DNA from: Hasllibacter sp963833115
GTDB taxonomy: Bacteria; Pseudomonadota; Alphaproteobacteria; Rhodobacterales; Rhodobacteraceae
Direction: 5' to 3'
Assembly: GCA_963833115.1 (NCBI GenBank)
Contig: CAWHWS010000002.1
Span: 1,302,001-1,366,000 of the forward strand
DNA length: 64,000 nt
Positions 57,986 through 64,000 of this stretch are shown here, piece by piece. Under the pieces are notes generated by a model, which was given only the letters and a program-made list of their open reading frames with translations, made no database searches and was not told where the DNA came from. Position numbers and translations under genes: made by a program. How positions within the stretch are numbered: the first letter of the stretch is position 1; each line of letters opens with the position of its first letter.

Positions 57986-59482
57986 CTAGAACGTCTGGTC
58001 GTAGTCGCCCACGGCGGGCTCCTCGCGGATCACGGCGTCCAGATCCTCGAAGATCGCGCGGAGCTGCTCGCCGCTTTCCGGGCTCTCGCACACGACGACG
58101 AGGTTGGGCGTGTTGGAGGAGGCGCGCACGAGGCCCCAGCCGCCGTTCTCGAGCTGCACGCGGGCGCCGTTGACGGTCACGACCTCCGCGATGGGCACGC
58201 CGCCCAGGGCGCCGCCCTCCTCGCCGCGCGCCACAAGGCGGGCGACGATGCGCTCCAGGATGTCGTACTTCTCCTCGTCCGCCGCGTATGGCGACATGGT
58301 GGGCGTGTTCCAGACCTTCGGCAGCGCGCGCCGCAGGTCGGACATCGACTTGTCCGGGTTGCGGTCGAGCATCTTGCAGATCTCGACCGCGACGCGGGAG
58401 CCGCAATCGTAGCCGCGCCCGATGGGCTCGGCGAGGAAGTAGTGCCCCGACTTCTCGAACCCCGCCAGCGCGCCGAGCGCGTGCACGCGCCGCTTCATGT
58501 GGGAATGGCCGGTCTTCCAGTAGTCGGCCTTGGCGCCGTTGGCCTGCAGCACGGGGTCGGAGGCGAAGAGGCCGGTGGACTTCACGTCGGCGACGAAGGT
58601 GGCGCCCTCGTGGATGGCGCTGAGGTCGCGCGCCATGATGACGCCCACGATGTCGGCGAAGATCTCCTCGCCCTCGTCGTCGACCACGCCGCAGCGGTCG
58701 CCGTCCCCGTCGAAGCCGAGCGCGAGGTCCGCGCCCGACGCCTTCACCGAGGCGGCCATGTCGTGCAGCATCTCCATCGCCTCGGGGTTGGGGTTGTAGT
58801 GCGGGAAGGTGTAGTCGAGCTCGTTATGGGAGGGGACGACCTCCACGCCGATGCGCTCGAACACCTCTGGGGCGAAGGCGGACGCGGTGCCGTTGCCGGT
58901 GGCGCACACGACCTTGAGCTTCCGCGTCATGCGGAAGTCGCCCACGAGGTCGTCGATATAGGCCTCGCGCACGCCGTCCACGAACTCGTAGGCCCCGCCC
59001 GTCGCCTCGTCGAAATCGCCGCCGAGGACGATGGACTTGAGCTCGGACATCTCGTCCGGGCCGTGGGTGAGGGGGCGCTCGAAGCCCATCTTCACGCCGG
59101 TCCAGCCGTTGGGGTTGTGGCTCGCCGTGATCATCGCGACGGCCGGCGCGTCCAGGTGGAACTGCGCGAAATAGGCCATGGGGGAGACGGCGGGCCCGAT
59201 GTCCTGGACGTGGATTCCGGCGCGCATCAGGCCCTGGATCACGGCCAGCTTGATGGCGAGCGAGTAGTCCCGGTAGTCGTTCGCGACCGCGATGCGCGGC
59301 TCGATCCCGCGGCGGCGCATCTGCGTGCCGAGGCCGAGGCCGAGCGCGACCATGCCGGGCAGGTTGATCTCCTGCGGGTAGAGCCAGCGCGCGTCGTACT
59401 CGCGAAAGCCGGTCGGCTTGATCATCGGATCGCGCAGGAACGCCCAGGTGTTCGGGGCGACGTCGGGGAGGGGCTTCATCAT
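57986..59482 (-). CDS. Phosphomannomutase/phosphoglucomutase
   Basis: A 498-residue alpha-phosphohexomutase. TGFREYDARWLYP opens it, the phosphoserine loop is ITASHNPNGWTGVKMG near residue 118, the metal site is GFDGDGDRCGVVDDEG near residue 240, and the sugar loop is KSGHYFLAEPIG near residue 325. Like other members it should interconvert hexose-1- and 6-phosphates for polysaccharide synthesis. The start is the first of two ATGs (59482). It resembles the AlgC/ManB branch. Confidence 0.93.
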   Translation of the reverse strand: MMKPLPDVAPNTWAFLRDPMIKPTGFREYDARWLYPQEINLPGMVALGLGLGTQMRRRGIEPRIAVANDYRDYSLAIKLAVIQGLMRAGIHVQDIGPAVSPMAYFAQFHLDAPAVAMITASHNPNGWTGVKMGFERPLTHGPDEMSELKSIVLGGDFDEATGGAYEFVDGVREAYIDDLVGDFRMTRKLKVVCATGNGTASAFAPEVFERIGVEVVPSHNELDYTFPHYNPNPEAMEMLHDMAASVKASGADLALGFDGDGDRCGVVDDEGEEIFADIVGVIMARDLSAIHEGATFVADVKSTGLFASDPVLQANGAKADYWKTGHSHMKRRVHALGALAGFEKSGHYFLAEPIGRGYDCGSRVAVEICKMLDRNPDKSMSDLRRALPKVWNTPTMSPYAADEEKYDILERIVARLVARGEEGGALGGVPIAEVVTVNGARVQLENGGWGLVRASSNTPNLVVVCESPESGEQLRAIFEDLDAVIREEPAVGDYDQTF

Positions 59483-59551
59483 GACCGATCCATGCGTGGT
59501 GCGTTTCCCCTCCCCTACCGGACGCGCCCGCCCCCGGCTACGTCCCAAAGC

Positions 59552-60403
59552 CTAGACGTGGAGAGGATCGGCCTTGGCGAGCCGGTCGAAGGCCATGAGG
59601 CTCTCGATCAGGGCGGGCATGCGGTCCAGCGGGATCATGTTCGGCCCGTCGGAGGGGGCGGCGTCCGGGTCCTCGTGCGTCTCGACGAAGACGCCGGCGA
59701 TGCCCAGGGAGACGGCGGCGCGGGCCATGACCGGGGCGAACTCGCGCTGCCCGCCCGAGGCGCCGCCGAGGCCGCCGGGCTGCTGCACCGAATGGGTCGC
59801 GTCCATGACCACGGGGTAGCCGGTGCGCATCATGGTGGGCAGGGCGCGCATGTCCGCGACGAGGGCGTTGTAGCCGAAGGAGACGCCGCGCTCCGTGAGG
59901 ATTATGCGCTCGTTGCCCGTGCTCGCGACCTTCTCGGCGACGCGGGCCATGTCCCAGGGGGCGAGGAACTGCCCCTTCTTGACGTTGATCGCGGCGCCGG
60001 TGCGGCCCGCCGCCAAGAGGAGGTCCGTCTGCCGGCAGAGGAAGGCCGGGATCTGCAGGACGTCCGCCACCTCGGCCACGGGCGCGCAATGGTCGGCCGC
60101 GTGCACGTCCGTGAGGACCGGCACGCCGAGGGCGGCCCTCACATGGGCGAGGACGGCGAGCCCCTCCTCCATCCCGAGGCCCCGGCGGCCCGACAGGGAG
60201 GTGCGGTTGGCCTTGTCGTAGCTGCCCTTGAAGACGAAGCCCGCGCCGGCGGCGCGGCACGCCTCCAGCATGGCGCCGGCGATGTCCTCGGCATGGCCCG
60301 CTCCCTCGAGCTGGCAGGGCCCGGCGATCACCGTGAGGGGCGCGTCGTTGGCGAAGCGCACCGGGTTGGGCGCCGCGACCTCGACCGGGCGCATCGCGGT
60401 CAT
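59552..60403 (-). CDS. kdsA: 3-deoxy-8-phosphooctulonate (KDO-8P) synthase
   Basis: A 283-residue TIM-barrel enzyme. It has LTVIAGPCQLEG, FVFKGSYDKANRTSLSGRRG, VLTDVHAADHCAPVAEVADVLQIPAFLCRQTDLL (in parts), NVKKGQFLAPWDM, FGYNALVADMRALPTM and VVMDATHSVQQPGGLGGASGGQREF (in parts). It makes KDO-8-phosphate for lipopolysaccharide. Its ATG shares ATGA with the stop of nhaA, an unusual coupling. Confidence 0.95.
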   Translation of the reverse strand: MTAMRPVEVAAPNPVRFANDAPLTVIAGPCQLEGAGHAEDIAGAMLEACRAAGAGFVFKGSYDKANRTSLSGRRGLGMEEGLAVLAHVRAALGVPVLTDVHAADHCAPVAEVADVLQIPAFLCRQTDLLLAAGRTGAAINVKKGQFLAPWDMARVAEKVASTGNERIILTERGVSFGYNALVADMRALPTMMRTGYPVVMDATHSVQQPGGLGGASGGQREFAPVMARAAVSLGIAGVFVETHEDPDAAPSDGPNMIPLDRMPALIESLMAFDRLAKADPLHV

Positions 60404-61713
60404 GCGTGCTGCTTCCTCACGCGGGTGAGCTTGCCGGCGAGGATCGAGACGCCGGCGGCCGCGAAGCTGAAGAGCGCGCCCATCTTGGCGGCGTCCTGGA
60501 CCGGGCCGGGGTCGAAGGCGACGGCGGCGATGAAGAGGCTCACGGTGAAGCCGATGGCGGCGACGCAGCCGATCACGAAGAGGTCGATGGTGCGCATGCC
60601 GGCGGGCAGCCCGAGCTTGAAGACGCTCGCCCCCAGCCAGCCGAAGAAGAGGACGCCCGCCGGCTTGCCGATCATCAGCCCGGCGAGGACGAGCCAGGTC
60701 GGCTCGCCGATGGCGCCGAACTCCACCCCCGCGTTGAGGAGGCCGAAGAAGAAGAGGATCACCTCGACCGGGTGCTTGAGCATGTGCTCGATCCGGTTGA
60801 GCAGGTCCGTGAGGTGCCTCTCCGCGTCCGAGAAGATGCCGAACGCCCTGTCCGCGTGGGGGATCGTGGGCACGATCGGCAAGAGGCCCAGGGCGGGGTG
60901 GAGCCCGGCCTCGGCGAAGCCGTACCAGCTCATGGCGCCGGCGATCAGGTAGGGCCAGAAGCCGAATGTTTCGCGTGCGAAACTCGACCGGCGCCGAAGC
61001 TGATCGCCGCGGTCGAGGCGGCGGGGCAGCCAGTTGGCCAGGACGAACACCCCCAGCGCGGCGCCGACGGAGAGGAGCAGCATCTCGGGCGCGAGCTCGC
61101 CCGACGGGTAGAAGACCGCGAGGATCACGAGGCCGGCCGCGTCGTCCGCGATGGCCAGCAGGAGGAGGAACCGCACCGCCGGGTGCCCCGCGCCGAAGAC
61201 GAGGCGGCCGACGAGATAGGAGAACGCGATGTCCGTGGCCGTGGGCACGGCCCAGCCGTTGGCGACGGCGTCGTAGGTGTCCGAGCCGAAGACGAAATAG
61301 GCCATGCCGAGATAGACCGCGACCGGACCGGCCATGCCGCCGAAGGTCGCGAAGAGGGGGGTGGCCGCCTTCTTGCCGCGCAGGGAGCCGTTCTTGAGGA
61401 TGACGGCCTCCCAGACCTCCTTGGCGGCGATGGCGAAGAAGAAGGCCATCAGCACGTCGTTCACGAGGTAGTGGAAGGTCAGCACCCGCTCTGGCGGCAC
61501 GAGGCCGAGGCGGTTGTCGTAGGCATGCGCGCCCTCGCCCAGGACCTCCTCCCAGTGGTGGAGGTCGGCGCCGATGAAGTCGTTGAACCAGATCGGGTAT
61601 TCGACGACCGCGTGGTAGGAGTGCGGGTCGATATTGGCCCAGGCCAGGGCGATGATCGCGCCCGCGATGAGCAGGAGCGAGTAGTTGGTGACGAAGTTCC
61701 AGACCCTGTACAT
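60400..61713 (-). CDS. nhaA: Na+/H+ antiporter NhaA
   Basis: A 437-residue membrane protein with about twelve helices. MYRVWNFVTNYSLLLIAGAIIALAWANI opens it, followed by LVNDVLMAFFFAIAAKEVWEA, WAVPTATDIAFSYLVGRLVFG and LLLAIADDAAGLVILAVFYP (the paired aspartates that bind Na+/H+). VILFFFGLLNAGVEFG and IGCVAAIGFTVSLFIAAVAF follow. GGGGAGCGGC precedes the ATG at 61713. It exports sodium using the proton gradient. An ORF extending further upstream runs into the 11-bp repeat and is rejected. Confidence 0.93.
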   Translation of the reverse strand: MYRVWNFVTNYSLLLIAGAIIALAWANIDPHSYHAVVEYPIWFNDFIGADLHHWEEVLGEGAHAYDNRLGLVPPERVLTFHYLVNDVLMAFFFAIAAKEVWEAVILKNGSLRGKKAATPLFATFGGMAGPVAVYLGMAYFVFGSDTYDAVANGWAVPTATDIAFSYLVGRLVFGAGHPAVRFLLLLAIADDAAGLVILAVFYPSGELAPEMLLLSVGAALGVFVLANWLPRRLDRGDQLRRRSSFARETFGFWPYLIAGAMSWYGFAEAGLHPALGLLPIVPTIPHADRAFGIFSDAERHLTDLLNRIEHMLKHPVEVILFFFGLLNAGVEFGAIGEPTWLVLAGLMIGKPAGVLFFGWLGASVFKLGLPAGMRTIDLFVIGCVAAIGFTVSLFIAAVAFDPGPVQDAAKMGALFSFAAAGVSILAGKLTRVRKQHA

Positions 61714-61762
61714 GCCGCTCCCCGCCCGCTCCGCTGCGCGGGTTCTGGCGGCCGGAGGGCGG

Positions 61763-61818
61763 ATGCACAACCCATGCACGGGCCATGCACGGGCCATGCA
61801 CATCCCATGCGCATGGCC
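61763..61818. repeat. 11-bp-period ATGC tandem repeat, locus B (five units)
   Basis: ATGC words start at 61763, 61774, 61785, 61796 and 61807, exactly 11 bases apart. Units are ATGCACAACCC, ATGCACGGGCC, ATGCACGGGCC, ATGCACATCCC and ATGCGCATGGC. The last overlaps the palindrome CCATGCGCATGG. It lies between nhaA and the UDG-family gene, which are divergent, and repeats the locus at 6573-6618 in the other orientation. Confidence 0.85.
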
Positions 61819-61849
61819 GGCGGCGCCGCCGCGCGCTAGGTCGGCGCGG

Positions 61850-62449
61850 ATGGAGACGCTGCCCGCCCTCAAGTCCCGCCTCGCGGGATGCACGATCTGC
61901 GCCGAGCGGTTCGCCGCCACCGCGACGGCCCACCGGCCGCGGCCGGTGGTGTGGTTCGAGGGCGGCGCCCGGGTGCTGATCGCGAGCCAGGCGCCGGGCC
62001 TGCGGGTGCACGAGGCGATGACGCCGTTCTGGGACCGCTCGGGCGCGCGGCTGCGGGCGTGGATGGGCGTGGACGACGAGACGTTCTACGACCGGGACCG
62101 GGTGGCCATCGTGCCGATGGCGTTCTGCTTCCCGGGCTACGATTCGGTTGGCTCGGACCTGCCGCCGCCGCCCGTGTGCGCGGCGACCTGGCGGGCGGCG
62201 ATCCTCGAGCGGCTGCCGCGCGTCCGGCTCACGCTCCTCATCGGGGGGCACGCGCAGCGCTGGCACATGGGCGCGGCGGCCAAGGGGGGCGTGACGCGGC
62301 TCGTCGCCGACTGGCGGGCCCACGCGCCGGACCTCTGGCCGCTGCCGCACCCGTCCTGGCGCAACACCGGCTGGCTCAAGCGCAATCCCTGGTTCGAGGC
62401 CGAGACCGTGCCGGCGCTGCGCGCGCGCGTGGCCGGGGCGCTGTCGTGA
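61850..62449 (+). CDS. Uracil-DNA-glycosylase-family protein
   Basis: A 199-residue protein. LKSRLAGCTICAERFA has a CxxC pair, VLIASQAPGLRVHEAMTPFWDRSGARLRAWMG is motif 1 of this branch, and LPHPSWRNTGWLKRNPWFEAET carries the HPS motif 2. It differs from UdgX (no KRRIH loop). Whether it is an active glycosylase is not known. The ATG at 61850 has no strong ribosome-binding site. Its TGA overlaps the sseB-like GTG. Confidence 0.86.
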   Translation: METLPALKSRLAGCTICAERFAATATAHRPRPVVWFEGGARVLIASQAPGLRVHEAMTPFWDRSGARLRAWMGVDDETFYDRDRVAIVPMAFCFPGYDSVGSDLPPPPVCAATWRAAILERLPRVRLTLLIGGHAQRWHMGAAAKGGVTRLVADWRAHAPDLWPLPHPSWRNTGWLKRNPWFEAETVPALRARVAGALS

Positions 62450-63252
62450 GCGCGGCGCCCCCGGGTGCGGCCGGCGAGGTCACCCCGCTCGACGCGGCCT
62501 ATGCCGAGATGGCGGCCGCGCCGGACGGGGAGGACGCGCCGCGCCTGCGCTTCTACGGGCGGCTGGCGGCGGGGGAGGCGTTCCTCCTCCTGGAGCGGGA
62601 GGCGGAGGGCGGCAGCGTCGAGCCGCGGCTCTTCGACCTCGAGGACGGGCCGGTCGCGTTGATCTTCGACCGCGAGCACCGGGTGGCGGAGTTCACCGGC
62701 GGGCCGGCGCCCTACGCGGCGATGCCGGGGCGGGTGGCGGTCGGGCTGCTGGCCGGGCGGGGGATCGGGCTCGGCGTGAACCTCGGCGTGGCGCCGTCCT
62801 CGATCCTGCTGCCGGCCGAGGCGGTGGACTGGCTGGCCGAGACCTCGGCCGCGGTGCCGGTGGAGGCGACCGGCGTGCCCGAGGAGGTGCGCGCGCCCGC
62901 GGGCCTGCCGGAGCCGCTCCTGCGGGCGCTGGACGCGCGGCTCGCCGCCGCGGCGGGGCTGGCGTCGGCGGCCTATCTCGCGGGGGTCACCTACCGGGAC
63001 GGGCGGCGCACGCACCTTTTGGCCTTCGTCGGGACCGCGCCGGGGGCGGAGCCGACCCTGGCGCGGGCGGCGGCGGAGGCGCTGACCTTCTCGGGGGTGG
63101 AGGCGGGCACGCTCGACGTCGCGTTCGTACGCGCGGCGGACCCGGTGGCGGCGCGGCTGGCCAAGGTGGGCCTGCGCTTCGACCTGCCGGAAGCGCCGCG
63201 CGCGAAGGGGCCGAGGCCCCCGGGCACGGACGGGCCGCCGACGCTGCGATGA
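62446..63252 (+). CDS. SseB-family protein
   Basis: A 268-residue protein. TPLDAAYAEMAAAPDGEDAPRLRFYGRLAAGEAFLLLERE is the SseB N-terminal domain and LFDLEDGPVALIFDREHRVAEFTGG and YAAMPGRVAVGLLAGRGIGLGVNLG the core. The C-terminal part has HLLAFVGTAPGAEPTLARAAAEAL. E. coli SseB is linked to serine sensitivity; the function here is unknown. It starts with a GTG in a GTGA overlap with the UDG-family gene. Confidence 0.84.
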   Translation: MSAAPPGAAGEVTPLDAAYAEMAAAPDGEDAPRLRFYGRLAAGEAFLLLEREAEGGSVEPRLFDLEDGPVALIFDREHRVAEFTGGPAPYAAMPGRVAVGLLAGRGIGLGVNLGVAPSSILLPAEAVDWLAETSAAVPVEATGVPEEVRAPAGLPEPLLRALDARLAAAAGLASAAYLAGVTYRDGRRTHLLAFVGTAPGAEPTLARAAAEALTFSGVEAGTLDVAFVRAADPVAARLAKVGLRFDLPEAPRAKGPRPPGTDGPPTLR

Positions 63253-63269
63253 CGGCCTGCGGGGTGCCG

Positions 63270-63288
63270 CCCCGGGCTCGACCCGGGG
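63270..63288. repeat. Short palindrome of the CTCGA-loop family
   Basis: CCCCGGG-CTCGA-CCCGGGG is a perfect hairpin with the same loop as the REP-like elements at 15.2 and 35.9 kb, and the word GTCAT follows at 63296. It lies between two convergent genes and may help to end transcription. Confidence 0.6.
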
Positions 63289-63371
63289 CCTCGCGGTCAT
63301 CGGGCGCGCGTCGTCCCGCGGGGCCGCGGACCCGGTCCGGGGCGGCGTGTCGCTTTGGCGGTGGGCGCCGC

Positions 63372-64000
63372 TCAGTAGCCGCGGGCGCGGTCGACGAGGG
63401 CGTGCAGGGGCTCGCCGCGGAGCGCCCGGGCGACGTTGGCGGCGACGGTGCGCGCCGCGCTGGCCGGCCGGGTGGCCGAGGCGATGTGGGGCGTGATGGT
63501 GACGGCCGGGTGGGACCAGAAAGGATGCTCCGGGGGCAGCGGCTCGGTGCGGAACGTGTCGAGCGTGGCGTGCGCGGGGCGGCCGGCGTCGAGGGCCGCG
63601 ACGAGCGCGGCCTCGTCCACCAGGGCGCCGCGGCCGGGGTTCAGGAGGACGGCGCCCTCGGGCATCCACGCCAGGCGCTCGGGATCCATCAGGCCCTCGG
63701 TCTCGGGCGTGTGGGGCACGAGGAGGACGAGGATCTCGGAGCGCTCGATCACCGCGCGCAGGCCGTCCTCGCCGGTGCGCGACGTGACGCCGGGCAGGTC
63801 CTTGGGCGAGCGCGACCATCCCGCCACGTCGAAGCCGAGCCGGGCCAGCGCCGTCGCGGCGTCGGCCCCGAGGGCGCCCAGGCCGAGCACGCCGACGCGC
63901 CGTTCGGGCGCCAGGGGCGGCGGGCGCCGGTCCCAGTGGGGGGCCTCGGCGCGGACGTGACGGTCGGTCCCGAGATGGTGGCGCAGGACGTGGCCCAGCA
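63372..64000 (-). CDS. D-2-hydroxyacid dehydrogenase (GhrA-like), 5' end cut by window
   Basis: The frame is open to the window edge. The first visible residues LGHVLRHHLGTDRHVRAEAPHWDRRPPPLAPERRVGVLGLGALGADAA (in parts) are the end of the catalytic domain and the Rossmann motif of GhrA-type glyoxylate/hydroxypyruvate reductases. LVPHTPETEGLMDPERLAWMPEGAVLLNPGRGALVDEAAL (in parts) and ITPHIASATRP (catalytic histidine) follow. It should reduce glyoxylate or hydroxypyruvate with NAD(P)H. Confidence 0.87.
   Translation of the reverse strand, partial: LGHVLRHHLGTDRHVRAEAPHWDRRPPPLAPERRVGVLGLGALGADAATALARLGFDVAGWSRSPKDLPGVTSRTGEDGLRAVIERSEILVLLVPHTPETEGLMDPERLAWMPEGAVLLNPGRGALVDEAALVAALDAGRPAHATLDTFRTEPLPPEHPFWSHPAVTITPHIASATRPASAARTVAANVARALRGEPLHALVDRARGY

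Noticed and set aside
57290..60952. 1220-codon open frame on the plus strand
   Set aside because: It lies antisense to four well-identified genes and has shadow-type composition.
61763..61818. CRISPR array
   Set aside because: Units are 11 bases with no spacers, and there are no cas genes in the window.
60400..61920. Longer NhaA start upstream
   Set aside because: The extra residues are translated 11-bp repeat, and the ATG at 61713 has a good ribosome-binding site and the normal NhaA N-terminus.

Overview
The window is very GC-rich DNA packed with genes. Gene content and order point to an alphaproteobacterium of the Rhodobacteraceae (Roseobacter/Rhodobacter type). The main evidence is the nrdR-ribD-ribE-orf-ribBA-ribH-nusB order with a degenerate RibA domain, the phaZ / phaC-phaP-phaR block, an xylFHG-xylBA locus with a ROK repressor, and the UdgX/radical-SAM pair. 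The family assignment rests on recalled gene order, not on a database search. I see no prophage, integrase, insertion sequence, CRISPR array or plasmid function, so this looks like ordinary chromosome.

Layout. 0-3.6 kb: the end of rmuC, a family 2 glycosyltransferase, two tiny coupled genes, a YjbQ-type protein and dodecin. 3.7-8.9 kb: the riboflavin operon with nrdR at the front and nusB at the end. 8.9-17.9 kb: the D-xylose locus, with a ROK repressor (coupled to a secreted beta-propeller protein) facing xylF-xylH-xylG-xylB-xylA. 18-22.3 kb: an orphan histidine kinase, a Tat-type metallo-beta-lactamase-fold protein, a small zinc protease, gltX and tRNA-Ala(CGC). 22.5-29.4 kb: a Crp/Fnr regulator and a glycosyltransferase cluster built around a sucrose-phosphate-synthase-like enzyme fused to a HAD phosphatase, with a sulfotransferase at its edge. 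29.4-32.4 kb: the UdgX fusion and its partner radical SAM protein. 32.5-35.8 kb: small membrane and envelope-stress-like proteins. 36-41 kb: thrS, a hydrolase, two VOC proteins and a PPOX-fold protein, separated by gene-poor stretches. 41.4-48.3 kb: a secreted protein behind a TetR-like operator, then a LacI-controlled, tightly overlapping set (SDR, LacI, SnoaL-like, SRPBCC, DUF6653, double cupin), followed by broken genes. 48.3-50.1 kb: a MetE-like enzyme and a hydrolase. 50.1-54.7 kb: polyhydroxyalkanoate depolymerase, synthase, phasin and PhaR. 54.7-59.5 kb: GNAT, class III aminotransferase, FAD amine oxidase and phosphohexomutase. 59.5-64 kb: kdsA, nhaA, a uracil-DNA-glycosylase-family protein, an SseB protein and the end of a hydroxyacid dehydrogenase.

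How the genes work together. Many neighbours share stop and start codons (ATGA, GTGA, TTGA, TGATG), so several co-transcribed, translationally coupled units can be read directly. The clearest pathways are riboflavin/FMN synthesis, xylose uptake and isomerisation to xylulose-5-phosphate, polyhydroxyalkanoate storage with its PhaR control sites, and probable polyamine catabolism (aminotransferase plus PuuB-like oxidase). The least explained parts are the glycosyltransferase/sulfotransferase cluster (23.3-29.4 kb), the LacI-controlled catabolic-looking set (42.2-47 kb) and several repeat families. One is an 11-bp-period ATGC repeat found at two loci in opposite orientation. Another is a palindromic REP-like element with base-pair-preserving changes. 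A third is a GC-rich dispersed repeat with three copies.

Limits: all family names come from reading motifs and overall sequence character. Start codons are chosen by ribosome-binding site and overlap logic. No alignments or searches were run.
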